A DNA stretch of 64,000 nt from Thermoflexus sp042408815. GTDB taxonomy: Bacteria; Chloroflexota; Anaerolineae; Thermoflexales; Thermoflexaceae. The position numbers were made by a program, and so were the translations under genes. The stretch spans positions 1 through 64,000 of the forward strand of contig NZ_JBHOQR010000023.1 in assembly GCF_042408815.1 (NCBI RefSeq), in the 5' to 3' direction. Shown piece by piece: positions 1 to 7,735 of this stretch (the stretch's first letter is position 1; every line of letters starts with the position of its first letter). Below the pieces are notes generated by a model that searched no databases, had not been told where the DNA came from, and saw only the letters and a list, made by a program, of their open reading frames with translations.

Positions 1-56
1 GGTAGCTCGCCAGGCTCATAACCTGGAGGTCGCGGGTTCGAATCCCGCCCCCGCAA
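1..56 (+). tRNA. Initiator tRNA-fMet (CAT), 5' end cut by window edge
   Basis: The 3' three quarters of a tRNA: end of the D arm, anticodon stem CCAGG/CCTGG around loop CTCATAA (anticodon CAT), variable AGGTC, T arm GCGGG/CCCGC with TTCGAAT, acceptor strand CCCCGCA and discriminator A at 56. No CCA is encoded. The D-arm piece GGTAGCTCG, the loop CTCATAA and the acceptor end match the bacterial initiator pattern (A at position 72). The anticodon stem has AGG/CCT where most initiators have GGG/CCC. The missing 5' C1 would settle initiator versus elongator. Confidence 0.85.
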
Positions 57-141
57 CTGTGGGGATGAGGCATGGCGTGATTTCGCGCTGTGCCGTACTT
101 TGTGGGTTCCGCCAAATCCTCCTCCTGCACCCCGGTGGGAA

Positions 142-179
142 GGGCGGACGGTAAAGTGACCGCTCGCCCCTTTGTTTAT
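142..179 (+). terminator. Rho-independent terminator after tRNA-fMet
   Basis: GC stem 142-152 with 159-169 (GGGCG/CGCCC closing and CGGT/ACCG inner pairs, one A-C mismatch between them), six-base loop, then a T-rich tract 171-179. It separates the tRNA from the sigma factor gene. Confidence 0.75.
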
Positions 180-238
180 TTCCACGTCCCCACTGTGTGG
201 GATTCCCAATGGGTCTTGGCGACCCGAAGGAGGTGGCT

Positions 239-1315
239 ATGGAGCGTCGAAATCGCCCTATCCTCTCGGACGAGGAGGAGGAGCTGGAAAACGAAGCGTT
301 CTGGGCCGAGCCATGGGAGGAGGAGGCCCCTCTGGAGGAGCTCGACCTGGAGCATGAACTGGATGAGGAAACATCCCTCCCGGTCCTGGGTGAACTGGCG
401 GAGGATCGGGATCTAATCTCCCTTTATTTTCGGGAGGTCACCGATCATCCCCTGCTCACCGCCGAGGAGGAAAAGGAGTTAGCCACGCGGATGGCCCGCG
501 GGCGAGAGGCCGCTCGTCGCCTGGCCCGCGATGGAAATCTTTCACCAGAGGTCCGCCAGCGTCTGGAGCGGTTGGTGGAGGAAGGCCGCCAGGCTCGCGA
601 GAAGTTGATCACTTCGAACTTCCGGCTGGTGATCAGTGTGGCCAAGAAATATCAGGGCCTCGGGGTGCCCCTGCTGGACCTGATCCAGGAGGGGAACCTG
701 GGCCTGATGAAGGCCGTGGAGCGCTTCGATCCCAAGCGGGGCCGTCGCTTCTCGACCTATGCCACGTGGTGGATCCGCCAGGCGATCACCCGGGCGCTGG
801 CCATGCAGGCCCGAACGATCCGTCTGCCGATCCATGCTCAGGAGCAACTGCGAAAGGCCCAGCGGATTGCCCATCAGATCGAGCAGGAGGCGGGCCGGCC
901 AGCCACCCCAGAAGAAGTTGCAGAGCGGCTGGGGATAGAGACCGATAAGGTGGAGTGGCTCTGGAACGCTGCCCGGCCGTTGCTCTCTCTGGAAGAACCC
1001 ATGGATGACGAGGGGGAGACCACGCTGGAAGGGGCGATCCGAGATGTGGAGAGCCCAGCTCCCGATGAGGTGGTGGCGGATCAGCTGTTGCGGGAGCAGA
1101 TCGAAGAGATGCTAAATGAGTTGCCCAGCCGCCACGCCCGGGTTCTCCGGCTGCGCTATGGATTCGAAGATGGGCGATCCTACACCCTGGAGGAGGTTGC
1201 CCAGCGGTTCGGGCTGAGCCGGGAGCGGATCCGCCAGATCGAGGCGGAGGCTCTGCGTTATCTGCGCAAGCAGCTCAAGGTGCGCCAGATGAGGGAGTTC
1301 CTGAAGGCTGCTTGA
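239..1315 (+). CDS. RNA polymerase sigma factor, RpoD/SigA type
   Basis: A 358-residue sigma-70 protein that directs core RNA polymerase to promoters. An acidic N-terminal stretch (1-57) is followed by region 1.2 (about 58-80), region 2 with the -10 recognition helix (RFSTYATWWIRQAI, about 170-184), region 3, and the region 4.2 helix-turn-helix near the C-terminus (SRERIRQIEAEALR). ATG 239 is chosen because AAGGAGGT lies five bases upstream; an in-frame ATG at 197 has no such site. It lacks the long region 1.1 and non-conserved insert of proteobacterial RpoD, so it is either the primary sigma of this lineage or a close group 2 paralogue. That choice needs the rest of the genome. Confidence 0.93.
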   Translation: MERRNRPILSDEEEELENEAFWAEPWEEEAPLEELDLEHELDEETSLPVLGELAEDRDLISLYFREVTDHPLLTAEEEKELATRMARGREAARRLARDGNLSPEVRQRLERLVEEGRQAREKLITSNFRLVISVAKKYQGLGVPLLDLIQEGNLGLMKAVERFDPKRGRRFSTYATWWIRQAITRALAMQARTIRLPIHAQEQLRKAQRIAHQIEQEAGRPATPEEVAERLGIETDKVEWLWNAARPLLSLEEPMDDEGETTLEGAIRDVESPAPDEVVADQLLREQIEEMLNELPSRHARVLRLRYGFEDGRSYTLEEVAQRFGLSRERIRQIEAEALRYLRKQLKVRQMREFLKAA

Positions 1316-1336
1316 GCACCCTCGTCAATCAAGGAT

Positions 1337-1376
1337 CAAGAGGCCGGCACTCGATGTCGCCGGCCTCTTGTTGTTT
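1337..1376 (+). terminator. Rho-independent terminator of the sigma factor gene
   Basis: Perfect 12-bp stem (CAAGAGGCCGGC at 1337-1348 with its complement at 1359-1370), 10-base loop, then TTGTTT. It lies between the sigma gene and the crotonase start, so longer crotonase starts at 1312 are not credible. Confidence 0.9.
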
Positions 1377-1419
1377 AGAAGACCTTTCTCCCACATCCCT
1401 GTCAGGAGGGAGCCTGCCC

Positions 1420-2196
1420 ATGCTGCGGGTGGAGCGTGAGGGGGAGCTGGCGATCTGGATTGTGGATCGCCCCTCGCGACGAAACGCGATGGATTGGGCT
1501 ACCATGCAGGCCTTCGCCCAGGCGGTGGAGGAGGCGCTCCGGGATCCCGCGTTGCGGGTGGTGATCCTCACCGGCGCGGGAAGGGCTTTCCTCTCCGGAG
1601 CGGATCTATATGAGATGGCACATTATCGTACTGAGGCGGATGGATATCGGCTGGGGCAGGTCATGGGCGAGGCATTGCGCCAGCTGGAAGAGGCCCCATG
1701 GATCAGTATCGCAGCCATCAATGGGCCCGCGAGGGGCGGCGGCGTAGAAGTGGCATTGGCTTGTGATCTGCGGGTGATGGCTGAGGACGCCGACCTGGCT
1801 TTCGTGCAGGTCACCTGGGCTCTCACTCCCGGATGGGGTGGAGGGCAGCGTTTGCGGCGGCGGGTTGGGTCCGGCCGGGCGCTGGAGCTCCTCCTGACCG
1901 CGCGGCAGATCAGTGCGGAGGAGGCGTTCCGCCTGGGGCTGGTTGAGCGCTTGGCCCCCGCTGGTCAGGCGCTTGCGGAAGCCCTCGCCCTGGCTCGGGA
2001 AATCCTGCGCTGGGATCCCAGGGCCGTGCAGGCGATCAAGGCGGTGATCCGGGATGGAGATGTGCTCCCTTTCCATGAAGCCCTTCGGCTCGAGCGGGAG
2101 CGGTTCGCTCGTCTCTGGGCAGCTCCCGCCCACTGGGCTGCCCTGGAACGCTTTCTGCAACGAAATCGACAGCCGGATCCGGGCCAGGCGGTTTGA
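1420..2196 (+). CDS. Enoyl-CoA hydratase/isomerase (crotonase) family protein
   Basis: 258 residues, full crotonase length. The family hydrates or isomerises enoyl-CoA thioesters. The oxyanion-hole segments are present: AFLSGADL (about 56-63) and the GGGVE block (106-110) with the first catalytic Glu at 110. The second catalytic Glu of hydratases aligns with Gln130, seven residues before the PGWGG motif. AGGAGGG at 1404-1410 sets the ATG at 1420. It stands alone behind its own terminator. It could complete the thiolase/dehydrogenase set at 34-39 kb, but the Gln leaves isomerase, hydrolase or another crotonase activity open. Confidence 0.88.
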   Translation: MLRVEREGELAIWIVDRPSRRNAMDWATMQAFAQAVEEALRDPALRVVILTGAGRAFLSGADLYEMAHYRTEADGYRLGQVMGEALRQLEEAPWISIAAINGPARGGGVEVALACDLRVMAEDADLAFVQVTWALTPGWGGGQRLRRRVGSGRALELLLTARQISAEEAFRLGLVERLAPAGQALAEALALAREILRWDPRAVQAIKAVIRDGDVLPFHEALRLERERFARLWAAPAHWAALERFLQRNRQPDPGQAV

Positions 2197-2211
2197 AAAT
2201 CCCCGGAGGGG

Positions 2212-2769
2212 TTATCGAGGCTGGCCGACTCTTATCCTCCCTCCATCGATGGCCTCCTCGCAGATCCTTCGGAACCCGCATGCGCGGCAGCGGGCCGGCG
2301 ATTGATGCTGGCGGTGCGCCTCCCCGCGCTCCAGATCCCGCCGCATGGAGGCCAGAATCTTCAGGAGCTCTTCCCGAAGCTCGAAGGTGTATTCCACCCG
2401 GAACGATCGATCTCGATAGCGGATCCATCCGTATGGTGGGTGGACATCCAGAGTTTCTTCCACCAGCAGGCAGTAGGCGATCAACTGCATCACATGGGAG
2501 GGATAGGGATGCTGTGGGGCTGAGGTGGCTTTCACTTCCACGGGAATGATCGTTTTCCCCTGCCGGATCAGGTAGTCCGGTCTGCCGATCAGACCATAGC
2601 GAGGGGCGAAGAGCGGAGGGGAGGCTCTGGCACTGGACATGTCCTCCTCCAGAACCTCACCGCGCGGAAGGCCGGCCCGTTGCTGGAGAAGCCATCCGAG
2701 GCCTCCGATGGCCAGCGCCAGCAACAGAAGGAAAACACCTGTCATCAGCATCCCGGGCCCTCGTTCCAC
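2212..2769 (-). CDS. Membrane-anchored Cas4-like PD-(D/E)XK nuclease
   Basis: 185 residues from a GTG at 2769 (ATGs at 2751 and 2745 are alternatives). One hydrophobic helix (about 9-28) is followed by a RecB/Cas4-type fold: GRPD (active-site Asp), PVEVKAT (E-x-K), QLIAY (motif QhxxY) and a C-terminal CRACGFRRIC cluster. Cas4 and related nucleases use four cysteines for an iron-sulfur cluster. Only the three C-terminal ones are seen here, and the expected N-terminal Cys is absent. No cas gene or CRISPR array is in the window, so a role in spacer acquisition is not supported. It ends 15 bases from the convergent crotonase. Confidence 0.75.
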   Translation of the reverse strand: MERGPGMLMTGVFLLLLALAIGGLGWLLQQRAGLPRGEVLEEDMSSARASPPLFAPRYGLIGRPDYLIRQGKTIIPVEVKATSAPQHPYPSHVMQLIAYCLLVEETLDVHPPYGWIRYRDRSFRVEYTFELREELLKILASMRRDLERGEAHRQHQSPARCRACGFRRICEEAIDGGRIRVGQPR

Positions 2770-2793
2770 GCAGCGCGCGGGAGCATCGCAGCC

Positions 2794-3054
2794 CTATAAT
2801 GCCCGTAAGGCGCCGACTTCCTGAACGTCCACCGGCACGCCATCGATCTCCGGAGGAATGCGATCCTCCGGTGCGAGGGATTCCATCGGGACCTTGCGGC
2901 GGACGGAGACCACGAGGCAAAGCTCATCGGTGGAGCGGCCGCCCCGCTGGCGATATCCGATCCCCACAGCCACCACGTTGGCCTTGCGTAGCAGCTCGGC
3001 TTCTCGCCGTCGCTTCACTTCCCGAATCCGAGCCAGCGTCTCTGCCGAACTCAT
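2794..3054 (-). CDS. Small protein resembling only the N-domain of trypsin-like proteases
   Basis: 86 residues. After a charged helix (1-25) comes NVVAVGIGYR, then a beta-rich stretch ending VPVDVQEVG. This pattern is familiar as the N-terminal lead-in of bacterial S1/Nal1-like peptidases, in which the catalytic domain follows directly. Here a TAG stop comes four residues later and no His-Asp-Ser domain follows, so this is either a free-standing domain or a truncated gene. Start ATG 3054 has GGAG about nine bases upstream. It lies in a minus-strand row with DUF3054 and the Cas4-like gene. Function unknown. Confidence 0.55.
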   Translation of the reverse strand: MSSAETLARIREVKRRREAELLRKANVVAVGIGYRQRGGRSTDELCLVVSVRRKVPMESLAPEDRIPPEIDGVPVDVQEVGALRAL

Positions 3055-3152
3055 CCAGGCGCTCCAGTTGGGTTTCCGGAGGGCTTTGGGGTCCCGGGGC
3101 ACCAGAGGCGTCCCCGGATCCCAAAAGGGGGTTTTCCCCTCCGGGAGAGAGG

Positions 3153-3563
3153 CTACTTTTCGGCAAGCCGTGCTCCCTCTCGGCGCAGGATCCACAGCTG
3201 CAGAAGCCCTCGCCAGAGGACGAGTAGGAGTCCATTGCCGAGCAGGGTGATGGCGGCGAAGGGGATTGGGGCTGGACGGCCCAGGGTCAGGCTCCGGAGG
3301 ATCAGTCCCAGGATCCCTGCTCCCAACCAGGCCAATCCGGTCCGCAGCGCCCCATGCCCCGGCGAGCGCATGGGATCTATGCGATCCAGACGGGCCGCCC
3401 ACGCCACTATCGCCCAGGCGAGGAAAAAGGGAGCCGCCGCCCGCACGACGCCCCAGAGCACTGGGCCTTCGTTGAGCAGGCCGTGGCTGGCCCGCCCGAG
3501 GGCCGCAAAGAGCAGGAACACCAGGAGATCGCCCCCCCATAGGATCCATCGCGGCATGTTCAT
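3153..3563 (-). CDS. DUF3054 family membrane protein
   Basis: 136 residues with about four membrane helices. The N-terminal GGDLLVFLLFAALGRASHG is the DUF3054 signature (Asp in the first helix, then GR.SHG). The family is small, integral to the membrane and of unknown function. An ATG at 3596 would lie only a few bases past the TATAAT box at 3604-3599. The ATG at 3563, with TTTGGAG upstream, is therefore preferred. First gene of a short minus-strand set. Confidence 0.8.
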   Translation of the reverse strand: MNMPRWILWGGDLLVFLLFAALGRASHGLLNEGPVLWGVVRAAAPFFLAWAIVAWAARLDRIDPMRSPGHGALRTGLAWLGAGILGLILRSLTLGRPAPIPFAAITLLGNGLLLVLWRGLLQLWILRREGARLAEK

Positions 3564-3598
3564 CGAAGGCTCCAAACGAAAGGGATGCTCTTGCATTC

Positions 3599-3604
3599 AT
3601 TATA
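3599..3604 (-). promoter_or_regulatory. -10 box (TATAAT) upstream of the DUF3054 gene
   Basis: Exact TATAAT on the minus strand, about 36 bases before the chosen ATG. No convincing -35 hexamer is seen 16-18 bases further upstream. Confidence 0.45.
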
Positions 3605-3726
3605 CCCGGAGTTTCCAGGAGTCCTGGGGCCTCGGCCCAGCTTCTGAAAACCATTGGACTTGCTGTGCCATCCGCGATGAGCCAGACTGGAGTGGAGCAT
3701 TCAGAGTCCAGAGAAGGAGGGAGTCG

Positions 3727-4182
3727 ATGAGTTTAAAGGAACGGCTCCAAGAGGACTTGAAGGCGGCGATACGTGCGGGGGATGAACCCCGAAAGACAGC
3801 CATCCGCATGGCGTTGCTGGCCATCCGCATGGCGGAGGTGGAAGCTGCCCGTCCTCTCAGCGAGGATGAGATCCTGCGGGTGCTGCAGAACGAGGTCAAG
3901 CGGCGTCGTGAGACACTGGAGGAGCTGGAGAAGGCCAACCGGCCGGATCGACTCGCCGCGGAGCGAGCCGAGCTCGAGGCATTGCTGGCTTATCTTCCCC
4001 AGCCGCTGACCCGGGAGGAAATCGAGGCAATGGCGCGCGAGGTGATCGCCGAGGTCGGCACTACTTCGTCGGCTCAATTGGGAGAGGTGATGAAGCGCTT
4101 AATGCCCAGGGTCCGTGGTCGAGCGGATGGCCGGGAGGTGCAGGAGATCGTGCGCCGCCTCCTGACGGAAGCATCCTTATAG
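3727..4182 (+). CDS. GatB/YqeY domain protein
   Basis: 151 residues, the normal length of YqeY. It begins SLKERLQEDLKAAIRAGDE and ends with the helical tail domain (VRGRADGREVQEIVRRLL) shared with GatB of the tRNA amidotransferase. Stand-alone YqeY is thought to interact with tRNA or tRNA-dependent amidation, but its reaction is not established. AAGGAGG at 3713-3719 sets the start. It is often found near rpsU, which is not seen here. Confidence 0.9.
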   Translation: MSLKERLQEDLKAAIRAGDEPRKTAIRMALLAIRMAEVEAARPLSEDEILRVLQNEVKRRRETLEELEKANRPDRLAAERAELEALLAYLPQPLTREEIEAMAREVIAEVGTTSSAQLGEVMKRLMPRVRGRADGREVQEIVRRLLTEASL

Positions 4183-4220
4183 GGGTGATGGCCTTTGTTC
4201 ACCCCCGGCTTCTGGAAGGG

Positions 4221-4265
4221 GTCCGGGCGGCGCAGGTCGTCTTCGACAGCGGGCGCCGCCCGGAC
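4221..4265. terminator. Strong hairpin between convergent genes
   Basis: Perfect 13-bp inverted repeat (GTCCGGGCGGCGC at 4221-4233 and its complement at 4253-4265) between the YqeY stop and the SIMPL stop. Neither side has a T tract, so termination is inferred from position and stem strength only. Confidence 0.45.
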
Positions 4266-4269
4266 CGAG

Positions 4270-5046
4270 TTATCGCAGCTCCCAGGTCACCTGGATCTGA
4301 ACGGTGATCTCCAACTCCCCAGCCGCTACGGGCGCGGCGGCGGCCTCCAAGGAGGCAGAAGCTCGGGCCATGGGAACCGGCCACGGGCTCGCGGTTTCGG
4401 TGATGTGGGTGATGCGGCCAAGTTGGGCTCCCAGGGCGCTGGCCAGGGCCTGCGCCCGGGCCTTGGCGTCCTCTGCTGCCAGTCGCCGAGCCTCCATCGC
4501 CAGGCGGTTCGGATCCCCGATCCGGAAGGCGATCGCATTCACCCGGTTAGCCCCTGCGGCGACGGCCGCATCCACCCCCTGGCCCACCCGATCTAGATCC
4601 CGAAAGATGACCGTATATACATGGGTCACATGGTAAATTGGGGGGCCCGTCCGTTGGCCGGTTTGACGATCACGGGGCTCCTCGATCTGGATCTGGAAGG
4701 AAGTGGTCTGGATATCCGCCTCCGCCACTCCGTGTTCTTTCAGCGCGGCCAGCACAGCCGAGGCGCGGCGGTTGTTCTCATTTAGGGCGGCGGCGAGCGC
4801 CTCACCCTCGGTTTCCACCCCCAGCGTTACCACCGCCTGATCCGGCCGTGCCCGCACTGTTCCGATCCCAATCACGGTGAGCCCAGTGGAAGCTCCGTTC
4901 GAGACCGTTAAGGCCCCCGCGTGGATATCGGGTTCTAATAGAGCTCCTGTACCGGAGGGTGTGGAAGCAGGGCGACACGCGCTGATCAGCATCAGCCCGA
5001 TCATCCCTCCCCGCCGGAAGAGCCATCGCCAGCGTAAGCTTTTCAT
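4270..5046 (-). CDS. SIMPL domain (DUF541) lipoprotein
   Basis: 258 residues. A basic N-terminus and hydrophobic segment end in the lipobox LISAC, so Cys24 should be lipidated and the protein held at the outer face of the membrane. The rest is a SIMPL domain: the VIGIGTVRARPDQA start, the helix with NENNRRASAVLAALKEHGV, and the QTTSF strand. The family includes BP26 and YggE and has no defined reaction. GGGAGG precedes the ATG. Downstream of murJ on the same strand, 310 bases away. Confidence 0.88.
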   Translation of the reverse strand: MKSLRWRWLFRRGGMIGLMLISACRPASTPSGTGALLEPDIHAGALTVSNGASTGLTVIGIGTVRARPDQAVVTLGVETEGEALAAALNENNRRASAVLAALKEHGVAEADIQTTSFQIQIEEPRDRQTGQRTGPPIYHVTHVYTVIFRDLDRVGQGVDAAVAAGANRVNAIAFRIGDPNRLAMEARRLAAEDAKARAQALASALGAQLGRITHITETASPWPVPMARASASLEAAAAPVAAGELEITVQIQVTWELR

Positions 5047-5356
5047 ATACAGCCTCCCGGAAGATGGGTTTTTTCGTTTCCGCCCAGAAGAGGGCCCCTC
5101 GCCGATCTGTGATCCATCCGGGGCCCCTTTATGGGCTGATCCCGACAGATAAGACGTCCGGCATAGGGGAAGGGTTCCCGTTGAAGCCAGCCGATGGGGG
5201 TGGGGGAGGCTGGAGCGCTGGGGCGTATTTCTCTCCCTTCCAGGGGCCGGTGAGGGCTCCTATCCGGCCCTTCCCCGACCTGGGGCCCCATGGGTCATTT
5301 CCCCATCATCAGCAGCAAAGCGTCTGAGTGGGTTTGGTCGCCCTTATAGCCGAGAT
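5047..5356. other. Intergenic region between murJ and the SIMPL gene
   Basis: 310 bases with no credible gene. It holds short GC palindromes (GGGGCCCC near 5281-5288, and AGGGGCCC paired with a distant copy around 5090-5135), which could form part of a murJ terminator or of the SIMPL leader. No clear -35/-10 pair was found. Confidence 0.4.
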
Positions 5357-6955
5357 CTACGAGCGGGTCCAGGACCCATGGGGGGTGGAGAGCCTGGCGA
5401 GCCCCCCCAGGGTCAGACTGTAGATCAATAAACCGAGACCGCCCGTTAGGAGCAGGCGAGCTGCTTCCTCCAGATGGGTGGAGGAAGGGATAAAAGAAAA
5501 CATTCGAGGCCATACGAACATGATCCCCACGGCCATGACGGTGGAGGCGATCAGGACGCGCAATACCCATCGACCCAGACCATAGGGGCGCATGGGCCCT
5601 ATCTGGCGAACCAAGAACACGCTCATCAACAGGGCGTGGGCTGCCCATTGCACAGAATTGGCCACCGCCAGATCGGTCACCTGAAGGGGACGAAAGAGGG
5701 TAGGGGCCAGAGCGGCCGCCAGGTAGATCCCCACGTTGCAGATCAAACCCACCACGGCGGGGGTGAGGGTATCTTGGCGGGCGTAGAAGGCGAAAACCAG
5801 CGGCTGATCGATGGCAGCGAAGACGAGGCCAGGAAGATATCCGCGCAACACCCCGGCGACCACCGCGGTATCTGTCGCGGTGAAACGGCCGTGCTGGAAG
5901 AGGAGATCGATCAACGGGTCTGCTAGCACATACAGGCCGAAGGCGGCAGGAACAATCATCACAATTACCATGCGTAACCCGGCAGCCAGGGTGGCGCGAA
6001 AAGCCTCCATGCTTTCCCTGCCCTGACGCGCCTCCACGCTCAGGCGGGAGAGGCGAGGGAGGATGGCCACCGAGATAGCCGTCACAATTAAGCCCAGGGG
6101 GAACTGGATCAGTGTGGTCGCGTAGCGCATCCAGGCGATGCTGTTCGGGCCCGTGTGGGAAGCCAGATTATAACTCAGCAGGATGGCGATCTGGTTGACA
6201 GCCAGGCCGAAGACCACGGGGGAATAGAGCTGAAGGATGCGCAGCAGGGCTGGGTGATACCACGACAGCTGAGGCCACAGGCCATACAAGGCGGGAAGCT
6301 GTAACAGAACCTGGAAGATCGATCCTGCCACCATGCCCAGAGCCAGAGCGGTAACCCCCAGCCGCTCTCCCAGCAGAAGCGCTACGGCGACCATGGCAGC
6401 ATTGAAGACCGCGGCGGTGAAAGCGGGGAGGGTAAACCGCTGGAACGTCTGAAGGAGCCCACTGATCACCCCCGCGGTCGCGATCCACCAGACGGCCAGG
6501 ATTGTCCAGCGGAGCAGGGCGGCCGTGAGATGTAGCAGCTTGGGATCCAAGCCGCCTGCCAGCAACCAGGCCGCCGGCTCTGCTGCAAGCTCCACAAAGA
6601 GCACAGCGAGGCCCATCACCAGCCAGACCCAGACGAGGACCGCGCCGGCCAGCCGCCGGAGCTCTGGGAGCCGATCCGCATATTCCCGGAATACGGGGAC
6701 CAAGGCGGAGCTCACCATCCCACCGACCAACAGATCGTAGAGCTGAATCGGGACCACCGCCGCGGCCTCGAAGGCGCTCAATGGTCCGGTGGATCCGAAC
6801 AGCTCGCTCTTGACGGTCTCCCGAAGCAGCCCGATGAGGCGGCTGGCGATGTTGCCTGCCGCGATGATCATGGCATCGCGGGCCAGATGGAAGGTTTCGA
6901 TCTCTTCCCCGGCGATCGAACGAATCAGCTTTTGAAATCGCTCCCGGTGGTTCAT
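5357..6955 (-). CDS. murJ: Lipid II flippase MurJ (MviN family)
   Basis: 532 residues with about 14 membrane helices, matching MurJ length. MurJ moves lipid-linked peptidoglycan precursor across the cytoplasmic membrane. Recognisable family blocks include the N-terminal GNIASRLIGLLRETVKSELFG and the loop after DLLVGGMVSSALVPVFREYA. The reading frame stays open for 127 codons further upstream, but that part has no family resemblance, so the ATG at 6955 (GAGGGAA ten bases upstream) is taken. The class A PBP at 58-60 kb would use the precursor it exports. Confidence 0.9.
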   Translation of the reverse strand: MNHRERFQKLIRSIAGEEIETFHLARDAMIIAAGNIASRLIGLLRETVKSELFGSTGPLSAFEAAAVVPIQLYDLLVGGMVSSALVPVFREYADRLPELRRLAGAVLVWVWLVMGLAVLFVELAAEPAAWLLAGGLDPKLLHLTAALLRWTILAVWWIATAGVISGLLQTFQRFTLPAFTAAVFNAAMVAVALLLGERLGVTALALGMVAGSIFQVLLQLPALYGLWPQLSWYHPALLRILQLYSPVVFGLAVNQIAILLSYNLASHTGPNSIAWMRYATTLIQFPLGLIVTAISVAILPRLSRLSVEARQGRESMEAFRATLAAGLRMVIVMIVPAAFGLYVLADPLIDLLFQHGRFTATDTAVVAGVLRGYLPGLVFAAIDQPLVFAFYARQDTLTPAVVGLICNVGIYLAAALAPTLFRPLQVTDLAVANSVQWAAHALLMSVFLVRQIGPMRPYGLGRWVLRVLIASTVMAVGIMFVWPRMFSFIPSSTHLEEAARLLLTGGLGLLIYSLTLGGLARLSTPHGSWTRS

Positions 6956-7356
6956 TGCTCGGTTTTCCCTCGAGGATGTCCTCCGTAGACGCAATGCCCC
7001 CCTCTGAAGGGGATCATGGGGGGTTTGTCCCATAGGATTGGGGAGGATCTCCACGTAGCCCAGCTGAGAAACAACGCCATTTTGACCCATGACCCCATCG
7101 GCTGTCCATCCGGGTCGCCTGAGGCGTTCCAGCGAGCGCCTGTTTCCGGTGTCGTTCCCCAGATACAGGCTATCGGGATCCTCCACCTTTGGATGGAGGC
7201 CGCCGGAGACAAACCGCCTCCCCGGAAATCCCCAGGTGGGTCCCACGAGCCAGCGGGTGCGATGTTCCATTCCCAGGTTTGGATATTTCTTTGCCCATGA
7301 GCCGAGGGTATCTGAAACAGGCATCGCGCGATACATTCATTCCGGAAGGGGGAGGG
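6956..7356. other. Gene-poor stretch upstream of murJ
   Basis: About 400 bases. Frames are open on both strands, as expected in GC-rich DNA, but none has a recognisable domain or a well-placed ribosome binding site. The murJ promoter must lie here or further out. No consensus pair was found. Confidence 0.4.
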
Positions 7357-7621
7357 ATGGAGATCCGGGGGGATGTGAAGGAGCCGGTTCTGCTGGTTGA
7401 GATCGTGGACACCCATGGGAGCCTCTCTCCGGAGCTCCTGGCCTGGCTCAACTCAGGCGTAGGGCGGGGATCTGTTTATTCGCAGCGAAGGAGAGTCTGG
7501 CACGGCAGTCAGCGTGCTCCTTCCGGCACGTCCGCTGGATATTGAGGATCAAATCTCCTTATTGAGCCATGCGATGGATCATCTGCCCCATCCGACGGAG
7601 AGGGAGGAGGGCAATGGTTGA
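7357..7621 (+). pseudogene. Frameshifted C-terminal remnant of a histidine kinase
   Basis: The first frame, with GGGGGAGGG before the ATG at 7357, gives VLLVEIVDTHGSLSPELL, like the N-box/G1 strand of HATPase_c domains (VEVVDNGPGIPPELL). A +1 shift at about 7460 gives GGDLFIRSEGESGTAVSVLL, a typical G2-box end of a sensor kinase, running to a TGA at 7619. That second frame has a stop just before the match and no start. The ATP-lid region and the entire N-terminal part of a kinase are missing. It is best read as a decayed fragment. Confidence 0.55.
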
Positions 7622-7687
7622 GGGATGCATGTCGTGCGATTCCAGAAAACATGGCGCAGATTTTACGCGGCGGGTTTTGGAGGAGCG

Positions 7688-7712
7688 GGGCGGGCGGCCT
7701 TGCCGCCCGCCC
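7688..7712. repeat. Perfect GC hairpin downstream of the polyamine gene
   Basis: 11-bp inverted repeat (GGGCGGGCGGC / GCCGCCCGCCC) with a three-base loop, 24 bases past the stop of the fusion gene on the minus strand. It has no T tract. It may slow or end transcription. Confidence 0.5.
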
Positions 7713-7735
7713 CCGAGCTTGGGTCTGGCCCTCCT

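Noticed and set aside
2795..2800. Plus-strand TATAAT near the protease-like gene
   Set aside because: No -35 box and no plus-strand gene downstream.
3235..3726. Long upstream extension of the YqeY gene
   Set aside because: It lies opposite the DUF3054 gene; the YqeY start at 3727 has AAGGAGG and family alignment.
6956..7336. 127-codon N-terminal extension of murJ
   Set aside because: Open frame only; no family resemblance, and a ribosome site fits the ATG at 6955. Long open frames are expected in this GC-rich DNA.
7016..7400. Overlapping plus-strand frames upstream of murJ
   Set aside because: Composition and residue use look like shadow frames; no domain, no ribosome site.
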